From assembly GCA_965602945.1 (NCBI GenBank), contig CBFDBC010000003.1:1-47169 (forward strand): a stretch of DNA of 47,169 nucleotides. The letters are read 5' to 3'. Below the pieces are notes generated by a model. The model searched no databases and was not told the DNA's origin. It saw nothing but the letters and a program-made list of their open reading frames with translations. Positions 41,014 to 47,169 of this stretch are shown piece by piece (the stretch's first letter is position 1; the number at the start of each line of letters is the position of its first letter). A program made the position numbers and the translations under genes. The stretch comes from JAUXEH01 sp965602945 (GTDB lineage: Bacteria > Acidobacteriota > Aminicenantia > Aminicenantales > Aminicenantaceae).

Positions 41014-42782
41014 CGGGTCTCCCCCCTGGAATCGGCTGTCAGCAGGGTGCGTTTCAGCCCGGGATCCCGCCGGACCCGCAGGTAGAGCAGCACACGCTCG
41101 GCGATGTCCTTGAACACCGGGGCGGCCACGTCCCCGCCGTAGTACTTCCCCCGGGGATTGTCGATCACGACGATCATGGAGATCACCGGGTCGGCGGCCG
41201 GGACAAAACCCACGAAGGAGCCGATGTGGGAGTCGGAGGAGTATCCCCCCAGGTCTCGAAGATATTTCTGGGCGGTGCCGGTTTTTCCGGCCGCCTGATA
41301 GCCTTCGGGCTGGGCCGACACACCGGTCCCTCGCCTCACCGCCTCGGTCATCAGCCGCTTGAGCGTGTCCGAGGTGCTCTGATCCAGGACCCGCCTGTAG
41401 GGAGCGGACCGGTCGGGGAGTGCCGGGGGGTCCTCCGGGATGTCCTTCACGACGCGGAAGGGGATGTGCATCCCCCTGTTGGCCACGATGTTCGCCATCT
41501 GAAGCACCTGGAGGGCCGTGGCGCTGAATCCGTATCCGACGGAAAACCAGGCATACTGGTGCTTTCCCTCCCATACATCCGGGGGGTACACCTTGCCGGG
41601 CTCCTCTCCGGGGAGGCCTATGCCCGTCCTCCGAGCGAATCCCATCCTCATGACCATCTCGTAGAGAGAGTCTTCGCCCACCTCGTCCACGATGAGGGTT
41701 GTGCCCACGTTGGAGGAGTGGATGAAGACCTCCTCGAAGGTCAGGATCCCCAGCTTCTTGTGATCGGTTATTGAACGTTTGCCGAAGAACCGCTTCCCGG
41801 CGCTGCAGTCGAAGGTCTGGTCTATGCGGAACGCCCCGGACTCGAGGGCGGCCGCGAAGGTCGCGATCTTCATGGTCGATCCGTGCTCGAAGACATCCCG
41901 GATAGCCCCGTTGCGGTCCGCACGCTGTCGTTCGCTGTCGTTCTGGAGCTTACGGTTGGGATCATAAGGGGGATAGTTGACCATGGCCAGGATCTCTCCG
42001 GAGGTAGGGGCCGAGATGATCACGGTCGCCCATTCCGCTCCCGTCTCGGCATAGGCCTGTGCCAGCCTGCGGGAGGCGAAATGCTGGATGTTCTCATCGA
42101 TGGTCAGGTACACGTCCTTGCCTGGCACCGGGGGCTTCAGGATCACCCGCTGGAAGCTCCGCCGTATGCCGTCCTGCAGGTCGAGGCTCCGGCCCGCCAC
42201 CCCGCCCAGCACGGCATCGTAGCTCAGCTCGATCCCGGCCTGGCCCTTGCCGTCCAGGCCGGTCCGGCCCAGCAGATAGCCCGCCAGAGTGTTCTTGGGA
42301 TAGACACGCTTGGGCGAATCTTCGAAGTCGATGCCTGCGATCCCCGCGGACCTGACCTGCCATGCAACATCATAGGGAACCTGGCGCTTGATGCGGCTGT
42401 AGGCGTGTCCGTCCTGCACACGGTTCCAGACATACTCTTCCTCGGCCCGGGTAATGGAGTAGGATGCAGGCAGCAGGTCCCGCAGCCGGTTCATCTTGGT
42501 GCGCAGGCTCTGCTGAGTGTCATCCTCCTGCGTACGGTAGGCGATGTGCTGCGCAGGCGTGCTCATAGCCAGGATGAGTCCGTTGCGGTCGAAGATGGTG
42601 CCGCGCTTGGGAAGGATATCGACATCCTCCCGGTTCTGATTCAGGACGGTCTCTTTGTGCTGTGCGTGTTCCAGCACCTGGAGCTGCACCAGCCGGAGTG
42701 AGAGGAGGGCGAACCACAACAGACAGACAAAACCCAGGATCAGGGTCCGTCTCCACGTCTTGTCCTTTGCCGGGCGCTTCAT
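41010..42782 (-). CDS. ftsI: Septal transpeptidase FtsI (class B PBP)
   Basis: Membrane-anchored class B penicillin-binding protein crosslinking septal peptidoglycan, 590 aa. A single N-terminal membrane helix (LILGFVCLLWFALLSLRLVQ) is followed by the pedestal domain starting RGTIFDRNG. The transpeptidase domain has the active serine in STMK (Ser302), SSN, and KTGTAQK. The start is the ATG at 42782, overlapping the ftsL stop by ATGA; a reading from 42815 adds residues inside ftsL. No PASTA domain is seen. Confidence 0.94.
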   Translation of the reverse strand: MKRPAKDKTWRRTLILGFVCLLWFALLSLRLVQLQVLEHAQHKETVLNQNREDVDILPKRGTIFDRNGLILAMSTPAQHIAYRTQEDDTQQSLRTKMNRLRDLLPASYSITRAEEEYVWNRVQDGHAYSRIKRQVPYDVAWQVRSAGIAGIDFEDSPKRVYPKNTLAGYLLGRTGLDGKGQAGIELSYDAVLGGVAGRSLDLQDGIRRSFQRVILKPPVPGKDVYLTIDENIQHFASRRLAQAYAETGAEWATVIISAPTSGEILAMVNYPPYDPNRKLQNDSERQRADRNGAIRDVFEHGSTMKIATFAAALESGAFRIDQTFDCSAGKRFFGKRSITDHKKLGILTFEEVFIHSSNVGTTLIVDEVGEDSLYEMVMRMGFARRTGIGLPGEEPGKVYPPDVWEGKHQYAWFSVGYGFSATALQVLQMANIVANRGMHIPFRVVKDIPEDPPALPDRSAPYRRVLDQSTSDTLKRLMTEAVRRGTGVSAQPEGYQAAGKTGTAQKYLRDLGGYSSDSHIGSFVGFVPAADPVISMIVVIDNPRGKYYGGDVAAPVFKDIAERVLLYLRVRRDPGLKRTLLTADSRGETR

Positions 42783-43090
42783 GGCCTGTCTCTCCGGGCC
42801 GGCTGGTCTTCCCACATGATGATCCGGTCGGCGCTGACCTCCGTGTATCCCAGTTCCTCCCGGGCGATCCTCCCCACCCGATCGGGCGCGAGCAGCATGG
42901 CTCTCCGTGCCTCCAGTGTGTCCATCTCCAGCTCCAGGGTCTGCAGTTCGGACTCCAGCTCGAGGATGCGGTAACCCAGGCGGATGGATTCGACCTGGTG
43001 CCAGATGTAGAACATAAGGATCAACACGACCACCGCGGCGGCAACGAGACCCAGGGCGATGTCCCTGGCCTTGACCTTTCGCCTCACCAT
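42779..43090 (-). CDS. ftsL: Cell division protein FtsL
   Basis: Small bitopic divisome protein, 103 aa: a basic cytoplasmic start (MVRRKVKARD), one membrane helix (ALGLVAAAVVVLILMFYIW), then a periplasmic leucine-zipper-like coiled coil to about residue 75. Sequence conservation is low in this family; the assignment rests on this architecture and the position between rsmH and ftsI. The ATG directly follows the rsmH stop. It pairs with FtsQ and an FtsB protein not seen here. Confidence 0.85.
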   Translation of the reverse strand: MVRRKVKARDIALGLVAAAVVVLILMFYIWHQVESIRLGYRILELESELQTLELEMDTLEARRAMLLAPDRVGRIAREELGYTEVSADRIIMWEDQPARRDRP

Positions 43091-43990
43091 CTAAAGTTTC
43101 TCCGCGGCCCTGAGCTTGGCGGAGCGGGACCGGAAATTGGCCGCAACTTCCGGGGCATCGGGAGTGACCGGTTTCCTGGTCAGGATCCTAAGCGTAGGGG
43201 ACCGGCCGTCCTCTGCGGACGCCAGGTCAATCAGAGTGTGCTTGACGATCCTGTCCTCCAGGGAGTGGAATGAGATGAGCGCGATGCGGGCCCCCGCCGG
43301 CATCTGGTCCACGATGTCCCTCAGGAAGTCCCCCAGGTCCTGGAGTTCCTGGTTAACTTCGATGCGCAGGGCCTGGAAGACCCGGGCTGCCGGATGGCTC
43401 TTGCCTTTCTGGGCCCTCCAGTGGCAGACATCTTCCACGATCTGGAAGAGCTGGGTGGTGGACTCGATCTTACGGATCTTTCGTCTGGATGCGATGGCTC
43501 GAGCCAGTTTCTTGGATTGACGCAGTTCCCCATATTCGAAGAAGACCTGCGCCAGGTGGGGCTCCGAATATTTTTCCAGTATGCGCGCCGCCGTGACTTT
43601 GTTCCGGCTGTCCATTCGCATGTCCAGAGGTCCTTCCTGGTTGAAGCTGAAGCCCCGCTCCGGGTTGTCGAGCTGGAACGAGGAGATCCCCAGGTCCACG
43701 AGCAACCCTTTCACTCGGGAGAAATCCACCTCCAGTTCGGGAAGGAGGCGGAAATCGGAGTGGAAGATCCGTACGCGGTCGGCGAAGTCCTGGAGCCGAT
43801 CCCGCGCCGCCTGGAGGGACCGCTCGTCCCGGTCCAGGCCGATGAGCTCCGCTCCGGGATTTCGCTGGAGCAGAACGGAGGCGTGGCCTCCCAGTCCCAG
43901 CGTGCAGTCGATGTAGATGCCCTCTCTTTCGATATCCAGATACTGCAGGGCCTCCTCCAGGAGGACTGGGATGTGGCCCTGCCCGATCAT
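43091..43990 (-). CDS. rsmH: 16S rRNA m4C1402 methyltransferase RsmH
   Basis: SAM-dependent methyltransferase acting on N4 of C1402 in 16S rRNA, formerly MraW; 299 aa. Motifs: HIPVLLEEALQYLDI at the start, the SAM-binding DCTLGLGGHA near residue 28, GLLVDLGISSFQLDNPERGFS near residue 98, and the C-terminal ISFHSLEDRIVKH. The ATG overlaps the mraZ stop by ATGA. Confidence 0.95.
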   Translation of the reverse strand: MIGQGHIPVLLEEALQYLDIEREGIYIDCTLGLGGHASVLLQRNPGAELIGLDRDERSLQAARDRLQDFADRVRIFHSDFRLLPELEVDFSRVKGLLVDLGISSFQLDNPERGFSFNQEGPLDMRMDSRNKVTAARILEKYSEPHLAQVFFEYGELRQSKKLARAIASRRKIRKIESTTQLFQIVEDVCHWRAQKGKSHPAARVFQALRIEVNQELQDLGDFLRDIVDQMPAGARIALISFHSLEDRIVKHTLIDLASAEDGRSPTLRILTRKPVTPDAPEVAANFRSRSAKLRAAEKL

Positions 43991-44469
43991 TCCCGGTTAC
44001 CTTTCGGTTGGAGTTCGGCTATGCGTTTGAAATCCTCGTCTGTGAGCGGATGCTCTTCAATGAGTTCTTCGATCCTGGACCTGCACCACACCTCGAGATG
44101 GTTATTCATCCCGATGACCTCGACCTCCTCTTCCAGGCCGGCCTTTTCCTTCAGCGTCTGGTTGATGAGGACCCGGCCTTTGGAGTCGATCTCGTTGTGC
44201 GTGCCCTTGAGGTTGACACGGCGCATGAAGCCTCGGATCTCAGGCCTCAGGTGAAGCAGCCCTGTGTCCGTCAGCCCTGCGAGCTGTTCCCAAACGGGGA
44301 GGGGATAGATCTGGACGGCCTGGTCTGTCAGTGAGGTGATGAACACCCCCGTTCCGTACTGATCCTCGATGGCGGCCCGGAATTTTTCCGGGATCTTGAT
44401 GCGGCCGCTCTTGTCCAGGCGTGCGGTGTAGCTCCCGATCAGGTATTGTCCCAATTTGTCCCGTTTCAT
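43987..44469 (-). CDS. mraZ: Transcriptional regulator MraZ
   Basis: DNA-binding regulator of the division cluster, 160 aa, slightly longer than the usual ~145-150. It has two AbrB-like SpoVT/MraZ repeats, with GSYTARLDKSGRIKIPEKFR near residue 13 and NEIDSKGRVLINQTLKEKA near residue 95. MraZ binds direct repeats of TGGGN spaced by 5 bases in its own promoter; such boxes overlap this start codon. The predicted promoter leaves only about 8 bases of leader, so the mRNA may be nearly leaderless. It heads a 14-gene cell-wall cluster plus hutI. Confidence 0.94.
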   Translation of the reverse strand: MKRDKLGQYLIGSYTARLDKSGRIKIPEKFRAAIEDQYGTGVFITSLTDQAVQIYPLPVWEQLAGLTDTGLLHLRPEIRGFMRRVNLKGTHNEIDSKGRVLINQTLKEKAGLEEEVEVIGMNNHLEVWCRSRIEELIEEHPLTDEDFKRIAELQPKGNRE

Positions 44470-44473
44470 CCCA
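44449..44473 (-). promoter_or_regulatory. MraZ box array over the mraZ start
   Basis: On the minus strand TGGGA (44473-44469), CGGGA (44463-44459) and TGGGA (44453-44449) are spaced exactly 10 bp apart, the arrangement known for MraZ operators. The first overlaps the start codon and the others lie in the first codons. Further 10-bp-spaced CGGGA/TGGGA pairs occur on the plus strand at 44522-44536 and 44593-44607. Confidence 0.7.
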
Positions 44474-44483
44474 TTTTGTATTG

Positions 44484-44512
44484 ATAATATCTATGATACC
44501 CCCCCTTGTCAA
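44484..44512 (-). promoter_or_regulatory. Promoter of the dcw cluster
   Basis: On the minus strand TTGACA (44512-44507) and TATTAT (44489-44484) are separated by 17 bp: perfect -35 and five-of-six -10. Transcription would start near 44477, immediately before the MraZ boxes and the mraZ ATG at 44469. Confidence 0.7.
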
Positions 44513-44614
44513 GAAAAAAACCGGGATTTTTTGGGATTTTTCCCGCCCTCTACCGGGGGAAACCGGAGTGGAGACGGTTATCGGTCCCGGAACGGGACGG
44601 AATGGGACATTTGA

Positions 44615-44875
44615 TCACTCTTCGGGGCGCTCTTCGATCAGCTCTTTGGCGGCGGCATAGTCCCCCTGTGAAACCATGATCCTGATCTTTCCCAGGCCGT
44701 CGGCCGAGAAGGCGTGCACGGACTGGACGACAAGCCCCCGCATGAGGCATGGGATGTTGTGGTAGGCCAGGAGGCTCTTGATCACCTCCGCCTCCACCGG
44801 ACCCTGGACAGCGGCCACTTCCTTGAGCTCGGCGGCCATGGCATCCTTCAGTGATCGGGGCTTCTTTTCATCCAT
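44615..44875 (-). CDS. DUF2007-type small protein
   Basis: An 86-aa protein with the DUF2007 pattern (EAEVIKSLLAYHNIPCLMRG, then KIRIMVSQGDYAAAKELIEE), a small ferredoxin-like fold annotated as a putative signal-transducing domain of unknown function. The start is taken as the ATG at 44875, overlapping the Nudix stop by 8 bases; an in-frame ATG at 44917 would extend it deeper into that gene. It is the second gene of a two-gene unit just upstream of the dcw promoter. Confidence 0.72.
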   Translation of the reverse strand: MDEKKPRSLKDAMAAELKEVAAVQGPVEAEVIKSLLAYHNIPCLMRGLVVQSVHAFSADGLGKIRIMVSQGDYAAAKELIEERPEE

Positions 44876-45284
44876 TTCTGCGTTCCAGGTAATCATCGAG
44901 GATCCGCCGGTGGTCAAAAGCCAGGGGGCGATCTATCTTTTCCGGGTCGAGTATCTCCAGTTCGAGGGCATCATCCTGCGCCTCCGGAGTCCCTGCGGCG
45001 ACCGCCACGTATACGGTCGTGATGGTGTGCTTGCGCGGGTCGCGCCGCGGGTCGGAGTAGGTGTGCATCTGGTACTTGAGAGTGATGTCCAGCGAGGTTT
45101 CTTCCTTGGCCTCCCGCACGGCCGCTTCCTCCAGTGACTCCCCGTAGTCGACAAACCCTCCGGGTAGGGCCCAGCCGGGGGGCGGGAACTTCCGTTTGAT
45201 CAGGACGATCCCGGGCTTCCCGTTTTCGTCTTCGATCTCGATGATGATGTCGACCGTGGGGTGGGGATTCTTGTATTCCGGCAT
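44868..45284 (-). CDS. Nudix hydrolase
   Basis: Cytoplasmic pyrophosphohydrolase of the Nudix superfamily, 138 aa. The complete Nudix box GX5EX7REUXEEXGU is visible from GGFVDYGESLEEAA to REAKEETSLDI, residues ~42-64, with all metal-binding glutamates. Substrate is not certain; the size and the WALPGG and DPRRDPR motifs resemble ADP-ribose pyrophosphatase-type enzymes. AGGA precedes the ATG, and a good promoter lies 34 bases upstream. The next gene is a DUF2007 protein. Confidence 0.88.
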   Translation of the reverse strand: MPEYKNPHPTVDIIIEIEDENGKPGIVLIKRKFPPPGWALPGGFVDYGESLEEAAVREAKEETSLDITLKYQMHTYSDPRRDPRKHTITTVYVAVAAGTPEAQDDALELEILDPEKIDRPLAFDHRRILDDYLERRNG

Positions 45285-45317
45285 TATCCTGCGTTTTTCT
45301 TGAGTTGGATGCCCCTA

Positions 45318-45346
45318 ATTCTACGGCTAAAGCCCGGAAATTGCAA
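45318..45346 (-). promoter_or_regulatory. Promoter of the Nudix-DUF2007 unit
   Basis: On the minus strand TTGCAA (45346-45341) and TAGAAT (45323-45318) are 17 bp apart; the -10 matches five of six bases. The Nudix ATG is 34 bases downstream. Confidence 0.55.
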
Positions 45347-45439
45347 CTCGCCGGCCCGCTTGTCTCATTTGAGTACACATGCTATGATTTGAGGACAGGA
45401 TGTGATGCCCCAAGACCCTGATCTCCCTGGGTAGAGGGA

Positions 45440-45455
45440 TGGCATGAATCTTGCT
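45440..45455 (+). promoter_or_regulatory. Sigma54 (-24/-12) promoter
   Basis: TGGCATGAATCTTGCT matches the sigma54 consensus TGGCACGN4TTGCW at all but one position, with GG and GC exactly 10 bases apart. Transcription would start near 45467, about 22 bases before the lipoprotein ATG. An enhancer-binding activator would be required; none is encoded in the window. Confidence 0.65.
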
Positions 45456-45488
45456 TAAGTAATGAGTACCTGAGAAAGGAGTACTGAG

Positions 45489-46268
45489 ATGAAAAAACTT
45501 GCCATAATGCTTCCGTTGCTGGTGCTCTTCGTCGGCTGTACCGTCATCCAAGAACCGTTGACCGGTCCCAGAGTGGCCGTAGTGCCCGCCGACGCAGCTT
45601 ATTACGACTATTATCCTGCCGAGGGATATAGTTCCGCTTATGCCTATCCTTCCATCTATGTCGGGCTCGGTTGGGGCTGGGGCCCCGCCTGGTTCTACGG
45701 GTGCTGGGACTGGTACTGGGGAAGCTGCGGCGGGTGGTGGGGCTACCCCTGGGGTGGTTACTGGGGTTGGTCCTGGTGGTCCCCCTGGTACCCCGTCTAC
45801 CCCGGCTACCAGATCTACGCCGGGTATCCCAGCTATCCGAGTTATCCCAGCTCCTACGCAGAACGCTACTCGGTCTCGAAACAGTCTCTGGCCGGCAGAG
45901 ACGGCGGAACCCGCAATATACGGGGAGACACATCGGCCGGCGAAACTTCCACCAGCCGGGTCCGGACCAGCTCCACCCGGGCCGGGACAACGTCCCGCAA
46001 CATACGGACCTATTCCCCTGCCCGGAGCACGGCATCTTCGAGCCGCGTGAGGTCCACGTCAGGTCGGTCTGTAAGGACGACCTCTACCAGGAGAACCGGC
46101 TCATCCCGTGCGACTACGGCTTCGCGCGGCAGATCCGCATCGCGTTCGGCTGCGCGGACTTCCAGTGCCGGCCGCAGCAGCGCAGGGCGCAGCAGTGCAG
46201 GACGCAGTAGCGCAGGCCGCAGCAGCGCAGGACGCAGTTCAGGCGGTTCCCGGGTGAAGAAGAAATAA
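45489..46268 (+). CDS. Trp/Tyr/Gly-rich lipoprotein with Ser/Arg repeat tail
   Basis: Predicted lipoprotein, 259 aa. The signal peptide ends in the lipobox LFVGC at residues 13-17. Residues about 35-125 are very rich in Tyr, Trp, Gly and Pro with WGWGPAWFYG-like stretches; similar segments occur in DUF6600/FecR-linked proteins of Acidobacteria-like bacteria, as I recall. From about residue 140 it is basic and rich in Ser, Arg and Thr, ending in five perfect SSAGR repeats (225-249) and a KKK terminus. It is probably cell-surface or periplasmic; function unknown. A strong ribosome site (AAAGGAG) and a sigma54 promoter precede it. A FecR-domain gene follows 64 bases later. Confidence 0.75.
   Translation: MKKLAIMLPLLVLFVGCTVIQEPLTGPRVAVVPADAAYYDYYPAEGYSSAYAYPSIYVGLGWGWGPAWFYGCWDWYWGSCGGWWGYPWGGYWGWSWWSPWYPVYPGYQIYAGYPSYPSYPSSYAERYSVSKQSLAGRDGGTRNIRGDTSAGETSTSRVRTSSTRAGTTSRNIRTYSPARSTASSSRVRSTSGRSVRTTSTRRTGSSRATTASRGRSASRSAARTSSAGRSSAGRSSAGRSSAGRSSAGRSSGGSRVKKK
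46161..46235 (+). repeat. Coding tandem repeat, five 15-bp SSAGR units
   Basis: Five consecutive 15-bp units each encode Ser-Ser-Ala-Gly-Arg, with synonymous variation between units (agc/agt/tcc, cgc/cga). Earlier sequence is also Ser/Arg-rich but irregular. Copy number could vary by slippage. Confidence 0.75.
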
Positions 46269-46332
46269 CAACCCGTGAGTGCCGCATCACATATGTAGTG
46301 TCAGCAGCCCTCAAGGGCAAGAGGAGGGGATC

Positions 46333-47169
46333 ATGAAACACGCAAGAACACTAGTACTGTGCCTGGGGACAGCGTTTCTGCTCCTGCTGTCCGGCCAGTC
46401 TTTGGCCGGCAAGGAGTACACCTACGCCCCTGATCCAGGCAAGGAGATCTACTTCGGCCACATCAGTTATACCGAGATCTTCAATGACACCCAGGATCCT
46501 GTTGTCTACCGGCCGGGTCAGACCTCGCCGGAGAAGGCGGTCCTGAACCTGCCCCTGGCTCCCGGGGATGTTATCCTGACTTCGTCCGAGCGCAGGTGTG
46601 AGATCCAGTTCGATTCCGGAACCCTCATACGCCTGGACACCGACACTCAGCTCAGGATCGAGACCATCCTGGCCGAGAGCCTGAGCTCGGGCAAGAAACT
46701 CAGCAACCTCGTCCTGGAAAAGGGGCGGATCTACGTCATGTACAAACGGTACAACCGTCCCGAGATCTTCCAGGTGAAAACAGCCCCCGCCGCCTTCAAG
46801 CTGGACCACAATTCGGTCAGCATCATCCACGCCGGCCCGAGCATCCCTTCGGAGGTGTGGGTGGAAGAGGGGAAGGTTTATGTCCTATACGGTTCGTCCG
46901 TGAAGATGGAAGACCTGAAGCTGAAGAAGTCTGAACAGATGCGCATCACCTACGGCAGGGAACCGGCAGTCCTGGCGGAACCCCCTGAGAAAGGTTTTCA
47001 GGAATGGAACCGGAAGATGAACCAGGATTTTGTAGAGATGCACCGCTACCAGACCATGCTGCCCAAACCTGTCCAGCGCTACTCGGACGCCGTCACCTAC
47101 TTCGCACAGAAGTATTCCATGGTCTACGGCGAGTGGGAGGTGGTCATCGCCTTTCTGATCGCCAGCCTG
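46333..47169 (+). CDS. FecR-domain protein, 3' end beyond the window
   Basis: An open frame of 279 codons from the ATG at 46333 runs to the last base without a stop, so the gene is truncated by the window edge. GAGGAGGGG precedes the start. A signal peptide (LCLGTAFLLLLSGQSLA) is followed by a FecR-like domain: APGDVILTSSERRCEIQF, SGTLIRLDTDTQLRI, LEKGRIYVMY, FQVKTAPAAFKLD and VWVEEGKVYVLYG strands, residues ~75-190. FecR domains in this setting are periplasmic and not necessarily iron-related. It is probably co-transcribed with the preceding lipoprotein under sigma54. Confidence 0.78.
   Translation, partial: MKHARTLVLCLGTAFLLLLSGQSLAGKEYTYAPDPGKEIYFGHISYTEIFNDTQDPVVYRPGQTSPEKAVLNLPLAPGDVILTSSERRCEIQFDSGTLIRLDTDTQLRIETILAESLSSGKKLSNLVLEKGRIYVMYKRYNRPEIFQVKTAPAAFKLDHNSVSIIHAGPSIPSEVWVEEGKVYVLYGSSVKMEDLKLKKSEQMRITYGREPAVLAEPPEKGFQEWNRKMNQDFVEMHRYQTMLPKPVQRYSDAVTYFAQKYSMVYGEWEVVIAFLIASL

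Noticed and set aside
44521..44545. Intrinsic terminator after the DUF2007 gene
   Set aside because: On the minus strand a short GGGA/TCCC stem precedes a T run, but the stem is only 4-5 bp with an A-rich loop. The 10-bp spacing of the GGGA words fits MraZ boxes better; a weak terminator is not excluded.
46161..46235. CRISPR-like or noncoding tandem repeat
   Set aside because: The 15-bp periodicity is in frame with SSAGR codons of a lipoprotein with a good start, signal peptide and stop, so it is a coding repeat.

Overview
The window is a dense, GC-rich bacterial chromosome segment from a Gram-negative organism. MurE carries the DNPR motif of meso-diaminopimelate-adding enzymes, there are outer-membrane barrel proteins and lipoproteins, and FtsA/FtsZ/MraZ are all present. 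The MglA-type GTPase, the paired LeuC/LeuD-type hydro-lyases, a DUF1080 secreted protein and a Trp/Tyr-rich lipoprotein next to a FecR-domain protein suggest Acidobacteriota or a relative such as Candidatus Aminicenantes. That placement is an inference from gene content, not a database match.

Layout. (1) 34-6283, plus strand: two complete aconitase-superfamily pairs (LeuC/LeuD-like) flank an isocitrate/isopropylmalate-type dehydrogenase with NADP-type residues. They are followed by tsaB (tRNA t6A synthesis) and rimI. A 416-bp gap after the first pair holds a palindrome and a structured inverted-repeat element. (2) 6314-7560, minus: truA and a LOG-like protein. (3) 7683-15082, plus: a lipoprotein sulfatase-like hydrolase, two small uncharacterised proteins (one coiled-coil) and four GT4-type glycosyltransferases in an A-B-B'-A' order, probably for a surface glycan. 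(4) 15164-17788, plus: an MglA-like GTPase with a long Pro/Glu-rich tail, and a ComM-like AAA+ protein. (5) 17789-18232: tandem structured repeats. (6) 18233-20143, minus: an AT-richer GT-C membrane glycosyltransferase. (7) 20366-25964, plus: thioredoxin with a clear promoter and terminator, ACT-domain malic enzyme, an aromatic-amino-acid ammonia-lyase family protein with Cys in place of the MIO serine, a DUF1080 protein and an SH3-plus-barrel envelope protein. A paralogue of the latter converges on it from the minus strand.

(8) 27504-44469, minus: one uninterrupted division and cell-wall (dcw) cluster, mraZ-rsmH-ftsL-ftsI-murE-murF-mraY-murD-ftsW-murG-murC-ftsQ-ftsA-ftsZ. The histidine-degradation gene hutI is attached at its end and overlaps ftsZ. 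The genes are joined by ATGA overlaps or gaps of a few bases. A good sigma70 promoter and 10-bp-spaced GGGA boxes sit at the mraZ start, as expected for MraZ autoregulation. (9) 44615-45284, minus: a DUF2007 protein and a Nudix hydrolase. (10) 45440-47169, plus: a near-consensus sigma54 promoter, a Trp/Tyr/Gly-rich lipoprotein and a FecR-domain protein that runs off the right edge.

I found no tRNA, rRNA, CRISPR array, intact insertion sequence or phage gene. The points most worth following up are the structured repeat family (17.8 and 27.3 kb), the Cys-type MIO enzyme, the doubled hydro-lyase/dehydrogenase cluster, the MraZ box layout, and the hutI-dcw linkage.
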